Under the pieces are notes generated by a model. The model did no database searches, had not been told where the DNA came from, and worked only from the letters and a program-made list of their open reading frames with translations. DNA of 64,000 nucleotides from Mesorhizobium_B sp964242945 (GTDB taxonomy: Bacteria > Pseudomonadota > Alphaproteobacteria > Rhizobiales > Rhizobiaceae), in NCBI GenBank assembly GCA_964242945.1, contig CAXTCF010000002.1:1-64000 (forward strand). The letters run 5' to 3'. This document shows, in pieces, positions 32,629 to 44,265 of the stretch (its first letter is position 1; every line of letters starts with the position of its first letter). A program made the translations under genes and the position numbers.

Positions 32629-33147
32629 ATGGCAGGCAGCGTAAACAAGGTCATTCTGGTAGGGAATCTCGGCGCCGACCCGGAGATCCGGCGCCTCAAC
32701 TCCGGCGACCCGGTGGTCAATATCCGCGTCGCCACCTCCGAAAGCTGGCGCGACAAGGGCTCAGGCGATCGCAAGGAAAAGACGGAGTGGCACAACGTCG
32801 TCATCTTCAACGACAATCTCGCCAAGGTGGCCGAGCAGTATCTGAAGAAGGGCATGAAGGTCTATGTCGAGGGTCAGTTGCAGACCCGCAAGTGGCAGGA
32901 CAAGGACGGCCAGGACAAATACACGACGGAGGTCGTGCTCCAGAAATTCCGCGGTGAGCTCCAGATGCTCGACGCGCGCGGGCAGGGCGGAGAAGCGGGC
33001 GAATATGCCGGAGGCGGCGGCAGCCGTCGCGGCGGCGACTTCGGCCAGTCCGGCCCGTCGGACGATTACAGCGGCGGCCGCGGAGGCGGTTCTGGCGGCG
33101 GGCGCGGAGGCGGGTCTCGCGACATGGACGACGACATCCCGTTCTGA
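32629..33147 (+). CDS. ssb: Single-stranded DNA-binding protein
   Basis: The 172-residue protein coats single-stranded DNA in replication and repair. The OB-fold opens with MAGSVNKVILVGNLGADPE and includes KTEWHNVVIF and KGMKVYVEGQLQTRKWQ. A glycine-rich linker follows from about residue 118, and the tip DDDIPF recruits partner proteins. The ATG at 32629 is preferred over the adjacent GTG because GGAG lies seven bases before it. The LexA box upstream suggests SOS induction. Confidence 0.97.
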   Translation: MAGSVNKVILVGNLGADPEIRRLNSGDPVVNIRVATSESWRDKGSGDRKEKTEWHNVVIFNDNLAKVAEQYLKKGMKVYVEGQLQTRKWQDKDGQDKYTTEVVLQKFRGELQMLDARGQGGEAGEYAGGGGSRRGGDFGQSGPSDDYSGGRGGGSGGGRGGGSRDMDDDIPF

Positions 33148-33285
33148 TTGGCAAACGCGATGTCGGGGGCGCGGAGTTGCTGACGCGCAAGGCTGAAGGC
33201 CAAAATTTAAAGGCTTGGGCCGCCTGCTAGTGGGCGGCCGCAGAGCTGAACGAGAGGCATCGGTTGCGGAAGGTGACCATCCAAA

Positions 33286-33849
33286 ATGATGTCGCTCACG
33301 CCTTTCATTCTTGCTGCTGCTGCCGTGCTTATGACGCCCGGCCCGACCAACACGATCCTCGCCGCATCAGGCGCTGCCATGGGCCTGCGCAATGCCGCCC
33401 TGCTGCCGCTCGCGGAGGCTGCGGGGTATGCGGTAGCGGTCAGCCTCTATCTCGTGCTCACCCGCTCCATCGCCGAAGTTGACGCGGCGCTGCCGATCCT
33501 GAAATGCGTCGCGGCAGCCTGGCTGCTCATTTCCGCATGGAAGCTCTGGAAGCAGCGGGTCGAGGTGACAACGCCGGCGCTGGGTTCCGCTTTCGGGCGC
33601 GTGCTTCTGACGACGCTGCTGAACCCCAAAGCGATGCTCGTCGGAACCATCCTCATCCCGAACATGCTCCCAGAGCGGAAGCTTGTCGCCCTTGGCTGCT
33701 TTCTCACGCTGTCCCTGGTTGCCGGAATGGGGTGGGTTGCGCTGGGCAGCTTTCTGCCAAGCAGCGGACGGCCGCATGCCTACAAGGGCGCGGCGGTGAT
33801 CCTGGGCGCATTCGCGTTTGTTGCGGCTTCCAGCGCTCTTTCCGGCTGA
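33286..33849 (+). CDS. LysE/RhtB family amino-acid exporter
   Basis: The 187-residue membrane protein opens with FILAAAAVLMTPGPTNTILA, the conserved LysE motif, and shows about six hydrophobic segments. TTLLNPKAMLVGTILIP is another family hallmark. It probably exports an amino acid or derivative; the substrate cannot be read from sequence. An ATG at 33289 is an alternative start. Confidence 0.87.
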   Translation: MMSLTPFILAAAAVLMTPGPTNTILAASGAAMGLRNAALLPLAEAAGYAVAVSLYLVLTRSIAEVDAALPILKCVAAAWLLISAWKLWKQRVEVTTPALGSAFGRVLLTTLLNPKAMLVGTILIPNMLPERKLVALGCFLTLSLVAGMGWVALGSFLPSSGRPHAYKGAAVILGAFAFVAASSALSG

Positions 33850-33961
33850 GACAACAGTGGTGCGGCCTGCCGGCGTGCTCTCTTGGGCATCTCTGGCGAT
33901 CGTAGCACAAACAGGCCGAGTTCATGAGAGCCGCACCGAACTGAGCGGGAGACAGTGCGTC

Positions 33962-34366
33962 ATGACGATTTCGCTTGCTCCTTTGACCGCTGCGCAGCAG
34001 CCCATTCCATGGCACGCTTGTGCGGCGTTCGGCGCGATAGCGTTGGGTACGGTTCAAATGATCGGGCCGAAGGGCACGATACCGCACCGCGCCTTGGGGT
34101 TCCTGTGGGCCGGGCTCATGCTCTTTGTTGCCGGCAGCAGCTTGTGGATCCACGAGTTGCGGGAGTGGGGCTCGTGGAGTTGGATTCATCTCCTGTCGCT
34201 GCTGACGCTGGTGTCCGTGCCGCTGGCCGTATGGCAGGCGCATCGCCACCGTGTGGCGGAGCACCGGCGCATGATGATCCTGCTTTATTCGCTGGCGCTG
34301 GTGGTCACCGGCCTGTTCACGCTGCTGCCGGGCCGCATCATGCACGCGGTGTTTTTCGGGAACTGA
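33962..34366 (+). CDS. DUF2306 membrane protein
   Basis: The 134-residue protein has four hydrophobic segments. Characteristic residues are TIPHRALGFLWAGLMLF and EHRRMMILLYSLALVVTGLF. The ATG at 33962 has GGGAGAC upstream; the open frame further upstream is not homologous. Function is unknown. Its 3' end overlaps the convergent desaturase-family gene by 29 bp. Confidence 0.82.
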   Translation: MTISLAPLTAAQQPIPWHACAAFGAIALGTVQMIGPKGTIPHRALGFLWAGLMLFVAGSSLWIHELREWGSWSWIHLLSLLTLVSVPLAVWQAHRHRVAEHRRMMILLYSLALVVTGLFTLLPGRIMHAVFFGN

Positions 34367-35177
34367 TCGCATCCTCTCTGGGCTGCATCCGCCGAAACGG
34401 CAGCAGGAGCAGGGCCGGCAGGGTCAGCCTTTCGCGCCGTTCAGGCAGCCCCAGCCGCATCGTCCGGTGATTGTCCGCCGACGCAGCACGCATGACGCCG
34501 AACAGGCGATCCCAGACCGAAAGGAAGAAGCCGTAATTGCTGTCGGCTTCCTCGCGCCGAACCGAATGGTGGATGCGGTGCATGTTTGGCGTGCAGACGA
34601 CGCGCCGCAAGGCGCCGTCAAGCCGGGCGGGCAGGGCGATGCTGGAGTGGGTAAACAGGCTGGCGGCGTTCAAGACAGCCTCGAACATCAGCGCAGTCCA
34701 TGGGCCGATGCCGAGCAGAAGCACGACGGCCGCCTTGAAGCAGGCGGAAAGGACGATCTCGCCGGGATGAAAGCGCACGCCGGTGGTCACATCGACTTCC
34801 AGATCGGCATGGTGGACTTGGTGCAGCCGCCAGAGCAGCGGCCAGCGATGGCTGGCGACATGCTGGAGCCAGACGGCGAAGTCCAAGGCAATGAAGCCGA
34901 AAAACGCTGCCAGGATCGGCGGGGTGCCGGCCAAGCGGAGGAGGCCAAATCCCTTAGCTTCGGCATAGAGCGCTGCCGAAATCACGGCGGCTCCGACTGT
35001 GAAGCGCTGCACCAAAACATCGACGGCGAGCAGGCCGAGATTGGTGCTCCAGCGCAGCTTGCGGCCGTCCGCTGTTGCATGGTGCGGCACAAGAACTTCT
35101 GCCAAGCCGAGAAGGACGAAGACGGCGAGGAATATGCCGAAGCGCAGCGCTGCTTCGGAGAGGTGGAACCCGCTCAT
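34338..35177 (-). CDS. Sterol desaturase / fatty acid hydroxylase family protein
   Basis: The 279-residue integral membrane protein carries the diiron histidine boxes LQHVASH, HQVHH and HRIHHSVRR. The N-terminal half has several hydrophobic helices. The reaction is probably oxygen-dependent hydroxylation or desaturation of a lipid. It is translationally coupled to marC through an ATGA overlap (35174-35177). Confidence 0.88.
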   Translation of the reverse strand: MSGFHLSEAALRFGIFLAVFVLLGLAEVLVPHHATADGRKLRWSTNLGLLAVDVLVQRFTVGAAVISAALYAEAKGFGLLRLAGTPPILAAFFGFIALDFAVWLQHVASHRWPLLWRLHQVHHADLEVDVTTGVRFHPGEIVLSACFKAAVVLLLGIGPWTALMFEAVLNAASLFTHSSIALPARLDGALRRVVCTPNMHRIHHSVRREEADSNYGFFLSVWDRLFGVMRAASADNHRTMRLGLPERRERLTLPALLLLPFRRMQPREDAISSRKTPRA

Positions 35178-35806
35178 GCCGCGCCTGCCAGAGCCTTGAT
35201 GCCGTCGGCCACGAACTGCACGGCGAGCGCGGCCAGGATGACGCCGAGCAGGCGCGTCAGGATCGAGCGGCCTGTCTGGCCCAGAAAGCGATCGACGCGA
35301 TCGGCGAGCGTCAGCACGGCGAAGGTGACGAGGATCGACAGGATGAGGATCAGCAGCAGAGCCAGCTTCCCCTCAACACCCGGCAGGGAGCCGGAAAGCA
35401 GCACGGTTGCCGAGATGGCGCCGGGTCCCGCGATCAGCGGCAGAGCCAGCGGAAAGGCCGCCACGTCGCGGATCATGTCTCGCGTGATCGCGACATCGGC
35501 GCTCTTTTCCTTGCGGTCCTGACGGCGCTCGAACACCATTTCGAACGCGATGAAAAAGAGCAGCAGCCCGCCGGCGACCCGGAAGGCGGGCATCGTGATG
35601 CCGAAGACGCCGAGGATCGCTGCGCCGGCCAAGCCGAACACCGCGAGGATCGTAAAGGCGATGACGCTGGCCCTCACGGAGACTTGGCCGCGCTCGGCGC
35701 GCGTCATGCCGCGCGTAAGCGCCAGGAAGAGCGGCGCCAATCCCGGCGGGTCGATCGTCGTCAGAATGGTGACGAACGCATTGAACAGCGTTTCCGGACT
35801 AGGCAT
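35174..35806 (-). CDS. MarC family membrane protein
   Basis: The 210-residue protein has six hydrophobic segments and the MarC signatures TTIDPPGLAPLFLAL, FRVAGGLLLFFIAFEM and ALPLIAGPGAISA. The family was once linked to multiple antibiotic resistance, but transport function is unproven. It is divergent from gyrA and first of a two-gene unit with the desaturase-family gene. Confidence 0.92.
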   Translation of the reverse strand: MPSPETLFNAFVTILTTIDPPGLAPLFLALTRGMTRAERGQVSVRASVIAFTILAVFGLAGAAILGVFGITMPAFRVAGGLLLFFIAFEMVFERRQDRKEKSADVAITRDMIRDVAAFPLALPLIAGPGAISATVLLSGSLPGVEGKLALLLILILSILVTFAVLTLADRVDRFLGQTGRSILTRLLGVILAALAVQFVADGIKALAGAA

Positions 35807-36050
35807 TTCTCTGGACCTTACGCGCTGCGGGTGCTCGCATTTCGGAGTAGGGGGCGTAGCCCGGCGCGGGGCTTCTTGCCACCCAATCCATCGTTACGGT
35901 CAAGCCAACCTGCACATGCTGATCCAGCTTGTTTTCCCATTCAGCTATCCTACTGAAGTTACTTAGTATATTATGCTGCTGCGGTAGCGGCGGAAGTTGG
36001 ATTTCGGGAAGCATTCCCTATATAAGACTGATCCGATTCCTTTTCAGCGC

Positions 36051-38825
<2,775 letters not shown>

Positions 38826-38839
38826 CGGCTTTGCCGTGA

Positions 38840-38977
38840 TCAGCGGCCGCGCCCGAAGCGGCCAAGCTGGCGACGGCGCGCTTCGACCTTCACGCGCTCG
38901 GCTTCTTCACGCAGACCGAAGGCGGTGGCAATCAGCATGGTCACCGTCATGGTTGCGGCAAGCATCGTGATCAGCAT
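38840..38977 (-). CDS. Small single-pass membrane protein (45 residues)
   Basis: The ATG at 38977 follows AGGAG at nine bases. The first 20 residues form a hydrophobic helix (ITMLAATMTVTMLIATAFG), and the rest is a highly basic and acidic helix (LREEAERVKVEARRRQLGRF). It is too well organised to be chance and sits convergent with gyrA, divergent from coaD. Function is unknown. Confidence 0.7.
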   Translation of the reverse strand: MLITMLAATMTVTMLIATAFGLREEAERVKVEARRRQLGRFGRGR

Positions 38978-39151
38978 GGGCTCTGTCTCCTGGGCTCGCG
39001 ACAACGGCATCTCCGCAGTTTGGTTGCGCGGCGCCGTTGCGTTCAGGCGATCACATTCGAGTTGATGTGGGCTGAATTCCCGATCCGGCCTTTCCGATCT
39101 TGGTTTCCGAAGGTTTGCCATCTGCCGGATTGGCGGCTAGAAGCCCGCGCG

Positions 39152-39673
39152 ATGTCTTCGCTCGCGGCATTCTATGCCGGTTCCTTTGACCCCGTCACGA
39201 ACGGCCATGTGGATGTGCTCTCCGGCGCCCTGCGCCTGGCGGCGCGCGTCGTCGTGGCCGTCGGCGTGCACCCCGGCAAGAGACCGCTCTTCGAAGCCGA
39301 TAGCCGCATCGCCCTGATGAAAGCCGTTGTCGGCGCGCACATGCCGGACGACAGCGGCCGCGTGGAAGTCGTGAGCTTTGCCGGTCTCGCCGTCGATGCC
39401 GCCCGGCAGCACGGGGCGACGCTCATCGTGCGCGGCATCCGTGACGGGACCGACCTCGACTATGAGATGCAGATGGCCGGCATGAACGCAGCCATGGCGC
39501 AGGAGTTGCGCACCGTGTTCCTGCCCGCTTCGCCGCCCGTGCGGATGATCACGGGAACCCTGGTGCGGCAGATCGCTGCGATGGGCGGGGACGTCCGGCC
39601 CTTTGTGCCGGCCCTTGTCGCGGATGCGCTCAAGGACAGATTTGCACCGGATTCCCCAAAGGAGATTTCATGA
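39152..39673 (+). CDS. coaD: Phosphopantetheine adenylyltransferase
   Basis: The 173-residue enzyme catalyses the penultimate step of coenzyme A synthesis. The start is set by AFYAGSFDPVTNGHVDV, the nucleotidyltransferase HxGH-like motif. RGIRDGTDLDYEMQMAGMN is conserved. The C-terminal motif reads RMITGTLVRQIA. It begins an operon and overlaps ppiA by four bases. Confidence 0.96.
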   Translation: MSSLAAFYAGSFDPVTNGHVDVLSGALRLAARVVVAVGVHPGKRPLFEADSRIALMKAVVGAHMPDDSGRVEVVSFAGLAVDAARQHGATLIVRGIRDGTDLDYEMQMAGMNAAMAQELRTVFLPASPPVRMITGTLVRQIAAMGGDVRPFVPALVADALKDRFAPDSPKEIS

Positions 39674-40260
39674 TCAATCGCCGAAGCATGCTTGCCGCCG
39701 CAGCAGCCGGTGCGGCCCTGATGGCGGCGGCTCTGCCCGCCCGCGCCGCCGACCCGCAGAACACGATGATCGTCACGCTCAAGGGCGGCGACGTGACGAT
39801 CGGACTTCGGCCCGACCTCGCGCCGAAGCATGTCGCCCGCATCAAGGAACTCGTGCGCGAGGGCGCCTACGACAACGTCGCCTTCCACCGCGTGATCGAC
39901 GGCTTCATGGCGCAGACCGGCGACGTGCAATACGGCAACATGGCTAAAAACTTCAGCGCCGAGGCGGTCGGCACCGGCGGCTCGGACAAGGCCGACCTGC
40001 CGGCAGAGTTCTCGGACGAGCCGTTCGGGCGCGGCACGATGGGCATGGCGCGGTCCCAGGACCCGAACTCGGCCAACTCGCAGTTCTTCATCTGCTTCGG
40101 CGACGCCTCGTTCCTGAATGGTCAGTACACGGTGGTCGGCACGGTGGAGAGCGGCATGAAATACGTCGATGCGATCAAAAAGGGCGCTGAGAGCGACAAC
40201 GGCGCGGTGAGCGCGCCCGACCGCATGATCAAGGTCCGCATCGCGGCGGATAAGAAGTAA
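39670..40260 (+). CDS. ppiA: Peptidyl-prolyl isomerase A, periplasmic
   Basis: The 196-residue cyclophilin-type isomerase has a signal peptide (residues 1-26, MINRRSMLAAAAAGAALMAA then LPARA). The cyclophilin core includes FHRVIDGFMAQTGD and GMARSQDPNSANSQFFICF. It acts on proline bonds of exported proteins. Start overlaps the coaD stop (ATGA). Confidence 0.94.
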   Translation: MINRRSMLAAAAAGAALMAAALPARAADPQNTMIVTLKGGDVTIGLRPDLAPKHVARIKELVREGAYDNVAFHRVIDGFMAQTGDVQYGNMAKNFSAEAVGTGGSDKADLPAEFSDEPFGRGTMGMARSQDPNSANSQFFICFGDASFLNGQYTVVGTVESGMKYVDAIKKGAESDNGAVSAPDRMIKVRIAADKK

Positions 40261-40288
40261 GCAGTTTCACGAAACGAGGACAACGAAC

Positions 40289-40804
40289 ATGGCCGAGATC
40301 AAGGATCCGGAAAATACGCTGGTGCTGGAGACCACGAAGGGCAGGGTGGTGATCGAGTGCCTGCCGAAGCTAGCGCCGAACCATGTCGCGCGCATCAAGG
40401 AACTCGCCCGCGAGGGCGCTTATGATGGCGTCGTCTTCCACCGCGTGATCGAAGGCTTCATGGCGCAGACCGGCGACGTGAAGTTCGGCAAGAGCGGGAG
40501 TTCCAGCTTCAACGCATCGCGCGCCGGCATGGGCGGCTCGGACAAGCCGGACCTCAAGGCCGAATTCAGCAACATGAACCACGCCCGCGGCACCTGCTCC
40601 ATGGCCCGCGCGCAAAGCCCAAACTCGGCCAATTCGCAGTTCTTCATCTGCTTCGACGACGCCTCGTTCCTGAACAAGCAATATACGGTGTGGGGGCAGG
40701 TGATCGAAGGCATGGACAATGTCGATAGGATCAAGCGCGGCGAGCCGGTCAAGGACCCGGACCAGATCGTGTCGATGAAGGTCGCCGCCGACATGCCGGC
40801 CTGA
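40289..40804 (+). CDS. ppiB: Peptidyl-prolyl isomerase B, cytoplasmic
   Basis: The 171-residue cyclophilin lacks a signal peptide. FHRVIEGFMAQTGDV and SMARAQSPNSANSQFFICF are the catalytic core motifs. It is the cytoplasmic partner of the preceding gene, from which it probably arose by duplication, 28 bp downstream. Confidence 0.94.
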   Translation: MAEIKDPENTLVLETTKGRVVIECLPKLAPNHVARIKELAREGAYDGVVFHRVIEGFMAQTGDVKFGKSGSSSFNASRAGMGGSDKPDLKAEFSNMNHARGTCSMARAQSPNSANSQFFICFDDASFLNKQYTVWGQVIEGMDNVDRIKRGEPVKDPDQIVSMKVAADMPA

Positions 40805-40808
40805 GAAG

Positions 40809-41264
40809 ATGCCCGCGGCAAGTCTCGTCTGGTCGCTGTTCGGCATCCTTGCCGGCGCGGCCATCGCCATCCAGGCGCCGATCAACGCGGCGCTTGGACG
40901 AGGATTAGGCTTGCCTACGGCTGCTGCCGGATTCTCCTTCCTGTCCGGCGCCATAGTGCTGGGGATCATCTCCCTTGCCGCCGCGTGGGGGCAGGGAATG
41001 GCAATCAACATGCGGGTGCCTGCTCCATGGCTTTTCGCGGCCGGCGGCTGCTTCGGCGCCTTTTATGTGACAGTCGCCGTCCTGCTGACGCCGCGCATCG
41101 GCGCGGCAGCGGTGATGGCGTTCGCCGTCACCGGGCAGCTTCTGGCCGGGATACTGCTCGATCGCGTCGGCTTTCTCGGCATGGCGGTGCGCGAGCTTTC
41201 CTTCGGCCGCGTGGTCGGCGCGGCGATGCTGCTCGCCGGCGCGCTGCTGATCCGCCTGACCTGA
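40809..41264 (+). CDS. DMT-superfamily (DUF606/YdcZ-like) membrane protein
   Basis: The 151-residue protein has five hydrophobic segments. IAIQAPINAALGRGLGLPTA and TGQLLAGILLDRVGFLG are typical of the DUF606 small multidrug/metabolite transporter group. It lies 4 bp after ppiB and 12 bp before queA, so it is in the operon. Substrate is unknown. Confidence 0.85.
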   Translation: MPAASLVWSLFGILAGAAIAIQAPINAALGRGLGLPTAAAGFSFLSGAIVLGIISLAAAWGQGMAINMRVPAPWLFAAGGCFGAFYVTVAVLLTPRIGAAAVMAFAVTGQLLAGILLDRVGFLGMAVRELSFGRVVGAAMLLAGALLIRLT

Positions 41265-41276
41265 TTTCTCGCTGCG

Positions 41277-42356
41277 ATGCGCGTCGATCTCTTCGACTTC
41301 GACCTGCCGGAAGACCGTATCGCTTTGCGGCCGGCGGAGCCGCGGGACGCTGCGAAGCTTTTGCTGGTGCACCCCGGCAGCGCGGTGGAGGATCGACTTG
41401 TCCACGACCTTCCCGAAATCCTGCGGCCGGGCGACGTGCTCGTCTTCAACGACACCAAGGTCATTCCTGCCCGGCTGTTCGGCATCCGCGAACGCGGCGC
41501 AGCTCGTGCGCAGATAGAGGCGCTGCTGCACATGCGCGTAGCGGCGGATCGCTGGAAAGCGTTCCTGCGGCCCGCGAAGCGCGTTCAAGCCGGTGAGCGC
41601 ATCCGCTTCGGTGAGACCGGCGACAGCCGCTTTCCGGGCGTGCTCGATGCGACCGTCGTGGAGAAAGGCGAGGGGGGTGAGACGCTGCTCGCCTTCGACC
41701 TTTCCGGGCCGGCGCTGGACGAGGTGGTCGCCGCCACCGGCCATCTCCCCTTGCCGCCCTACATCGCGTCAAAGCGGCCTGACGATGCTCGCGACCGCGT
41801 GGATTACCAGACGGTCTATGCGCGCGCGGAAGGGGCGGTCGCCGCGCCGACCGCCGGTCTGCATTTCACGCCCGAACTTTTGTCCCGATTGAGCGCCGCG
41901 GGCATCGCGCAGTGCTTCGTGACCCTGCACGTCGGCGCCGGGACTTTTCTTCCGGTCAAGGCCGACGATACCGACGATCACCGGATGCATGCGGAATGGG
42001 GAAGCGTTTCCGCGCAAGCCGCCCAGACCCTCAACGATGCACGGAAGAGCGGAGGCCGGATCGTCTGCGTCGGCACGACGTCGCTTCGCCTGCTGGAGAG
42101 TGCTGCGGATGCGAGCGGCGCCGTTCAGCCGTGGGTTGGCGAAACGAGCATCTTCATCACGCCCGGCTACCGCGTCAAGGCGGCGGACATGCTCCTGACG
42201 AACTTCCATCTGCCGCGCTCGACCCTGTTCATGCTGGTTTCCGCCTTCTCAGGGCTCGACACCATGCGGGAGGCCTATCGCCACGCGGTGGAAAATGGCT
42301 ACCGCTTCTATTCCTACGGCGACGCGAGCCTGCTCTCCCGGCAGGACGGGGCATGA
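41277..42356 (+). CDS. queA: tRNA preQ1 ribosyltransferase-isomerase
   Basis: The 359-residue enzyme adds the ribosyl part of SAM to preQ1 in tRNA, forming epoxyqueuosine. MRVDLFDFDLPEDRIALRPA is the standard start, with HFTPELLSRL, LHVGAGTFLPVK and TNFHLPRSTLFMLV conserved. Its stop overlaps the tgt start (ATGA), coupling the queuosine genes. Confidence 0.97.
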   Translation: MRVDLFDFDLPEDRIALRPAEPRDAAKLLLVHPGSAVEDRLVHDLPEILRPGDVLVFNDTKVIPARLFGIRERGAARAQIEALLHMRVAADRWKAFLRPAKRVQAGERIRFGETGDSRFPGVLDATVVEKGEGGETLLAFDLSGPALDEVVAATGHLPLPPYIASKRPDDARDRVDYQTVYARAEGAVAAPTAGLHFTPELLSRLSAAGIAQCFVTLHVGAGTFLPVKADDTDDHRMHAEWGSVSAQAAQTLNDARKSGGRIVCVGTTSLRLLESAADASGAVQPWVGETSIFITPGYRVKAADMLLTNFHLPRSTLFMLVSAFSGLDTMREAYRHAVENGYRFYSYGDASLLSRQDGA

Positions 42357-43483
42357 CGGCAGAGTTCACGTTCAAGCTCATTGCCACAGTCGGCGCGGCT
42401 CGGTGCGGTGCAATCACGATGCCGCGCGGCACCGTACGCACCCCGGCCTTCATGCCGGTCGGCACGGGCGGCACCGTCAAGGCGATGTATCTCGACCAGG
42501 TGCGGGCACTCGGCTCCGACATCATCCTCGGCAACACCTACCACCTGATGCTGCGCCCCGGCGCCGAGCGCGTGGCGCGGCTCGGCGGCCTGCACGAGTT
42601 CGCCCGCTGGCCGCACCCGATTCTGACGGACTCCGGCGGCTTCCAAGTCATGTCGCTGTCTTCGCTCCGCAAGTTGACGGAGCGGGGCGTGACATTCCGC
42701 TCGCATATCGACGGCGCAGCCTACGAGATGACGCCGGAACGCTCGATCGAGATCCAAGGCCTGCTCGACTCAGATATCCAGATGCAACTGGACGAGTGCA
42801 CCGCGCTGCCGGCTTCCGCGGAGGCGATCGCGCGGGCGATGGAGCTTTCGCTGCGCTGGGCGGAGCGCTGCAAGGCGGCATTCGGGGAGCAGTCCGGCAA
42901 GGCGATGTTCGGCATCGTCCAGGGCGGCGACAATGCCGTGCTGCGTGAACGCTCCGCCCGCGCGCTGGCCGACCTCGGCTTGAAGGGCTACGCCGTGGGG
43001 GGCCTGGCGGTCGGCGAGCCGCAAGCGGTGATGCTGGATATGCTCGACGTGACCTGCCCGCTGCTGCCGGCCGAAAAGCCGCGCTACCTCATGGGCGTCG
43101 GCACGCCCGACGACATCGTAAAGTCGGTCGCGCGCGGCATCGACATGTTCGACTGCGTGATGCCGACCCGCGCAGGGCGCCACGGGCTAGCTTTCACGAA
43201 AGGCGGCCGCGTGAACCTGCGCAATGCGCGCCACGCCGACGACCGGCGCCCGCTGGACGAAACCAGCGACTGTCCAGCAGCGCGAGACTATTCCCGCGGC
43301 TACCTCCACCACCTCGTCCGTTCGGGCGAAACGCTCGGCGCGATGCTGCTCACCTGGAACAACCTGGCTTATTACCAAGCGCTGATGGCATCCTTGCGCA
43401 CTGCAATCGAGCGGCAAACTTTCAAGAAAGTCTCGACAGCGATCACGGAAGGCTGGCAACGCGGAGACATCGCCTCGATGTGA
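42353..43483 (+). CDS. tgt: tRNA-guanine transglycosylase
   Basis: The 376-residue enzyme exchanges guanine 34 for preQ1 in Asp, Asn, His and Tyr tRNAs. Catalytic motifs are LTDSGGFQVMSL, GIVQGG and the nucleophile region FDCVMPTRAGRHG. The zinc segment is degenerate: TSDCPAARDYSRGYLHHL has one cysteine where the usual CxCxxC gives three. The frame begins upstream within queA, but the ATG at 42353 matches other members. Confidence 0.96.
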   Translation: MTAEFTFKLIATVGAARCGAITMPRGTVRTPAFMPVGTGGTVKAMYLDQVRALGSDIILGNTYHLMLRPGAERVARLGGLHEFARWPHPILTDSGGFQVMSLSSLRKLTERGVTFRSHIDGAAYEMTPERSIEIQGLLDSDIQMQLDECTALPASAEAIARAMELSLRWAERCKAAFGEQSGKAMFGIVQGGDNAVLRERSARALADLGLKGYAVGGLAVGEPQAVMLDMLDVTCPLLPAEKPRYLMGVGTPDDIVKSVARGIDMFDCVMPTRAGRHGLAFTKGGRVNLRNARHADDRRPLDETSDCPAARDYSRGYLHHLVRSGETLGAMLLTWNNLAYYQALMASLRTAIERQTFKKVSTAITEGWQRGDIASM

Positions 43484-43512
43484 TCCTCCTCTGCCGGAAA
43501 GGCCGAAAGAAA

Positions 43513-43929
43513 TCAGGTGCTCAGCGAGTTGGCAGCGCGAAGGCTGACGCCTGTGATGCGGTACTTCCCGTCGGGCTGGCGCTCCAACTGGTAGAGCGCC
43601 TCATAGTCCTTCCCATCCGGCCCGACGAGCATGACCTTCTGCATGATGCTGGTCGCGGATAGTTCCTGTGCCTCCCCAAACGCAAAGCTCTGGGGCTTGA
43701 ACACCGGCTGGTAGGCGTTCTGCACCATGCTCATGAAGACGTCCGGCGTCGGGAACATCTGCTGGATGCCCGGCGAGGCAAAACTGTAAGCCAGCGCGCC
43801 ATCGCCAGCCTGAAATGCCTTCAGCTGACTCTCGACGACCGTCTGCGCGGACTTCACCTCCGCTTCGCCAGCGAATCCCGGCGCGGCCAAACCAAAGATA
43901 AGAAACGGAACCAGAAGGACTCGGCGCAT
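43513..43929 (-). CDS. DUF4864 secreted protein
   Basis: The ATG at 43929 gives 138 residues with a signal peptide (RVLLVPFLIFGLAAPGFAG). The mature domain includes ESQLKAFQAGDGALAYSFAS, FPTPDVFMSMV and YQLERQPDGKYRITGVSL, matching DUF4864, an NTF2-like fold. Function is unknown. It converges on tgt. Confidence 0.88.
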   Translation of the reverse strand: MRRVLLVPFLIFGLAAPGFAGEAEVKSAQTVVESQLKAFQAGDGALAYSFASPGIQQMFPTPDVFMSMVQNAYQPVFKPQSFAFGEAQELSATSIMQKVMLVGPDGKDYEALYQLERQPDGKYRITGVSLRAANSLST

Positions 43930-44265
43930 GCGGGCTCTCCCGAACATCAATTCTCAAGATACGTGCCGCACAACGCCAAGGTTTCAAGCGCAAGCATCTC
44001 TTTGGCACACATGGAGCCGTTTCACTCGCGGCAGCCTTTGATTCACCTAGAGGAACGACAAGGTATGATGCGATCTGGATATCGGCTCGCCGCGGGGGCA
44101 GCGATCTGCGCAAGCCGAGATGAGCCTGCCCATTAGTTCCATAATACATCTTATGCAACTATTGGATCCGCGTGTCGGCGCTAGCTTTGGCCCGCTGTGT
44201 GGTGTTCCAACGTGTTGTTCTGAACGCGCTCCCCTGCCGCTGCGCAAGCTGGTAGGAGCAGTCTC
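43930..44265. other. Divergent intergenic region
   Basis: This 336-bp AT-richer stretch separates the DUF4864 gene from mazG and holds both promoters. No convincing small gene, RNA or operator was recognised. Confidence 0.45.

Noticed and set aside
33218..33239. GGCCGCC/GGCGGCC hairpin after ssb
   Set aside because: No T-tract follows on either strand, so it was not called as a terminator.
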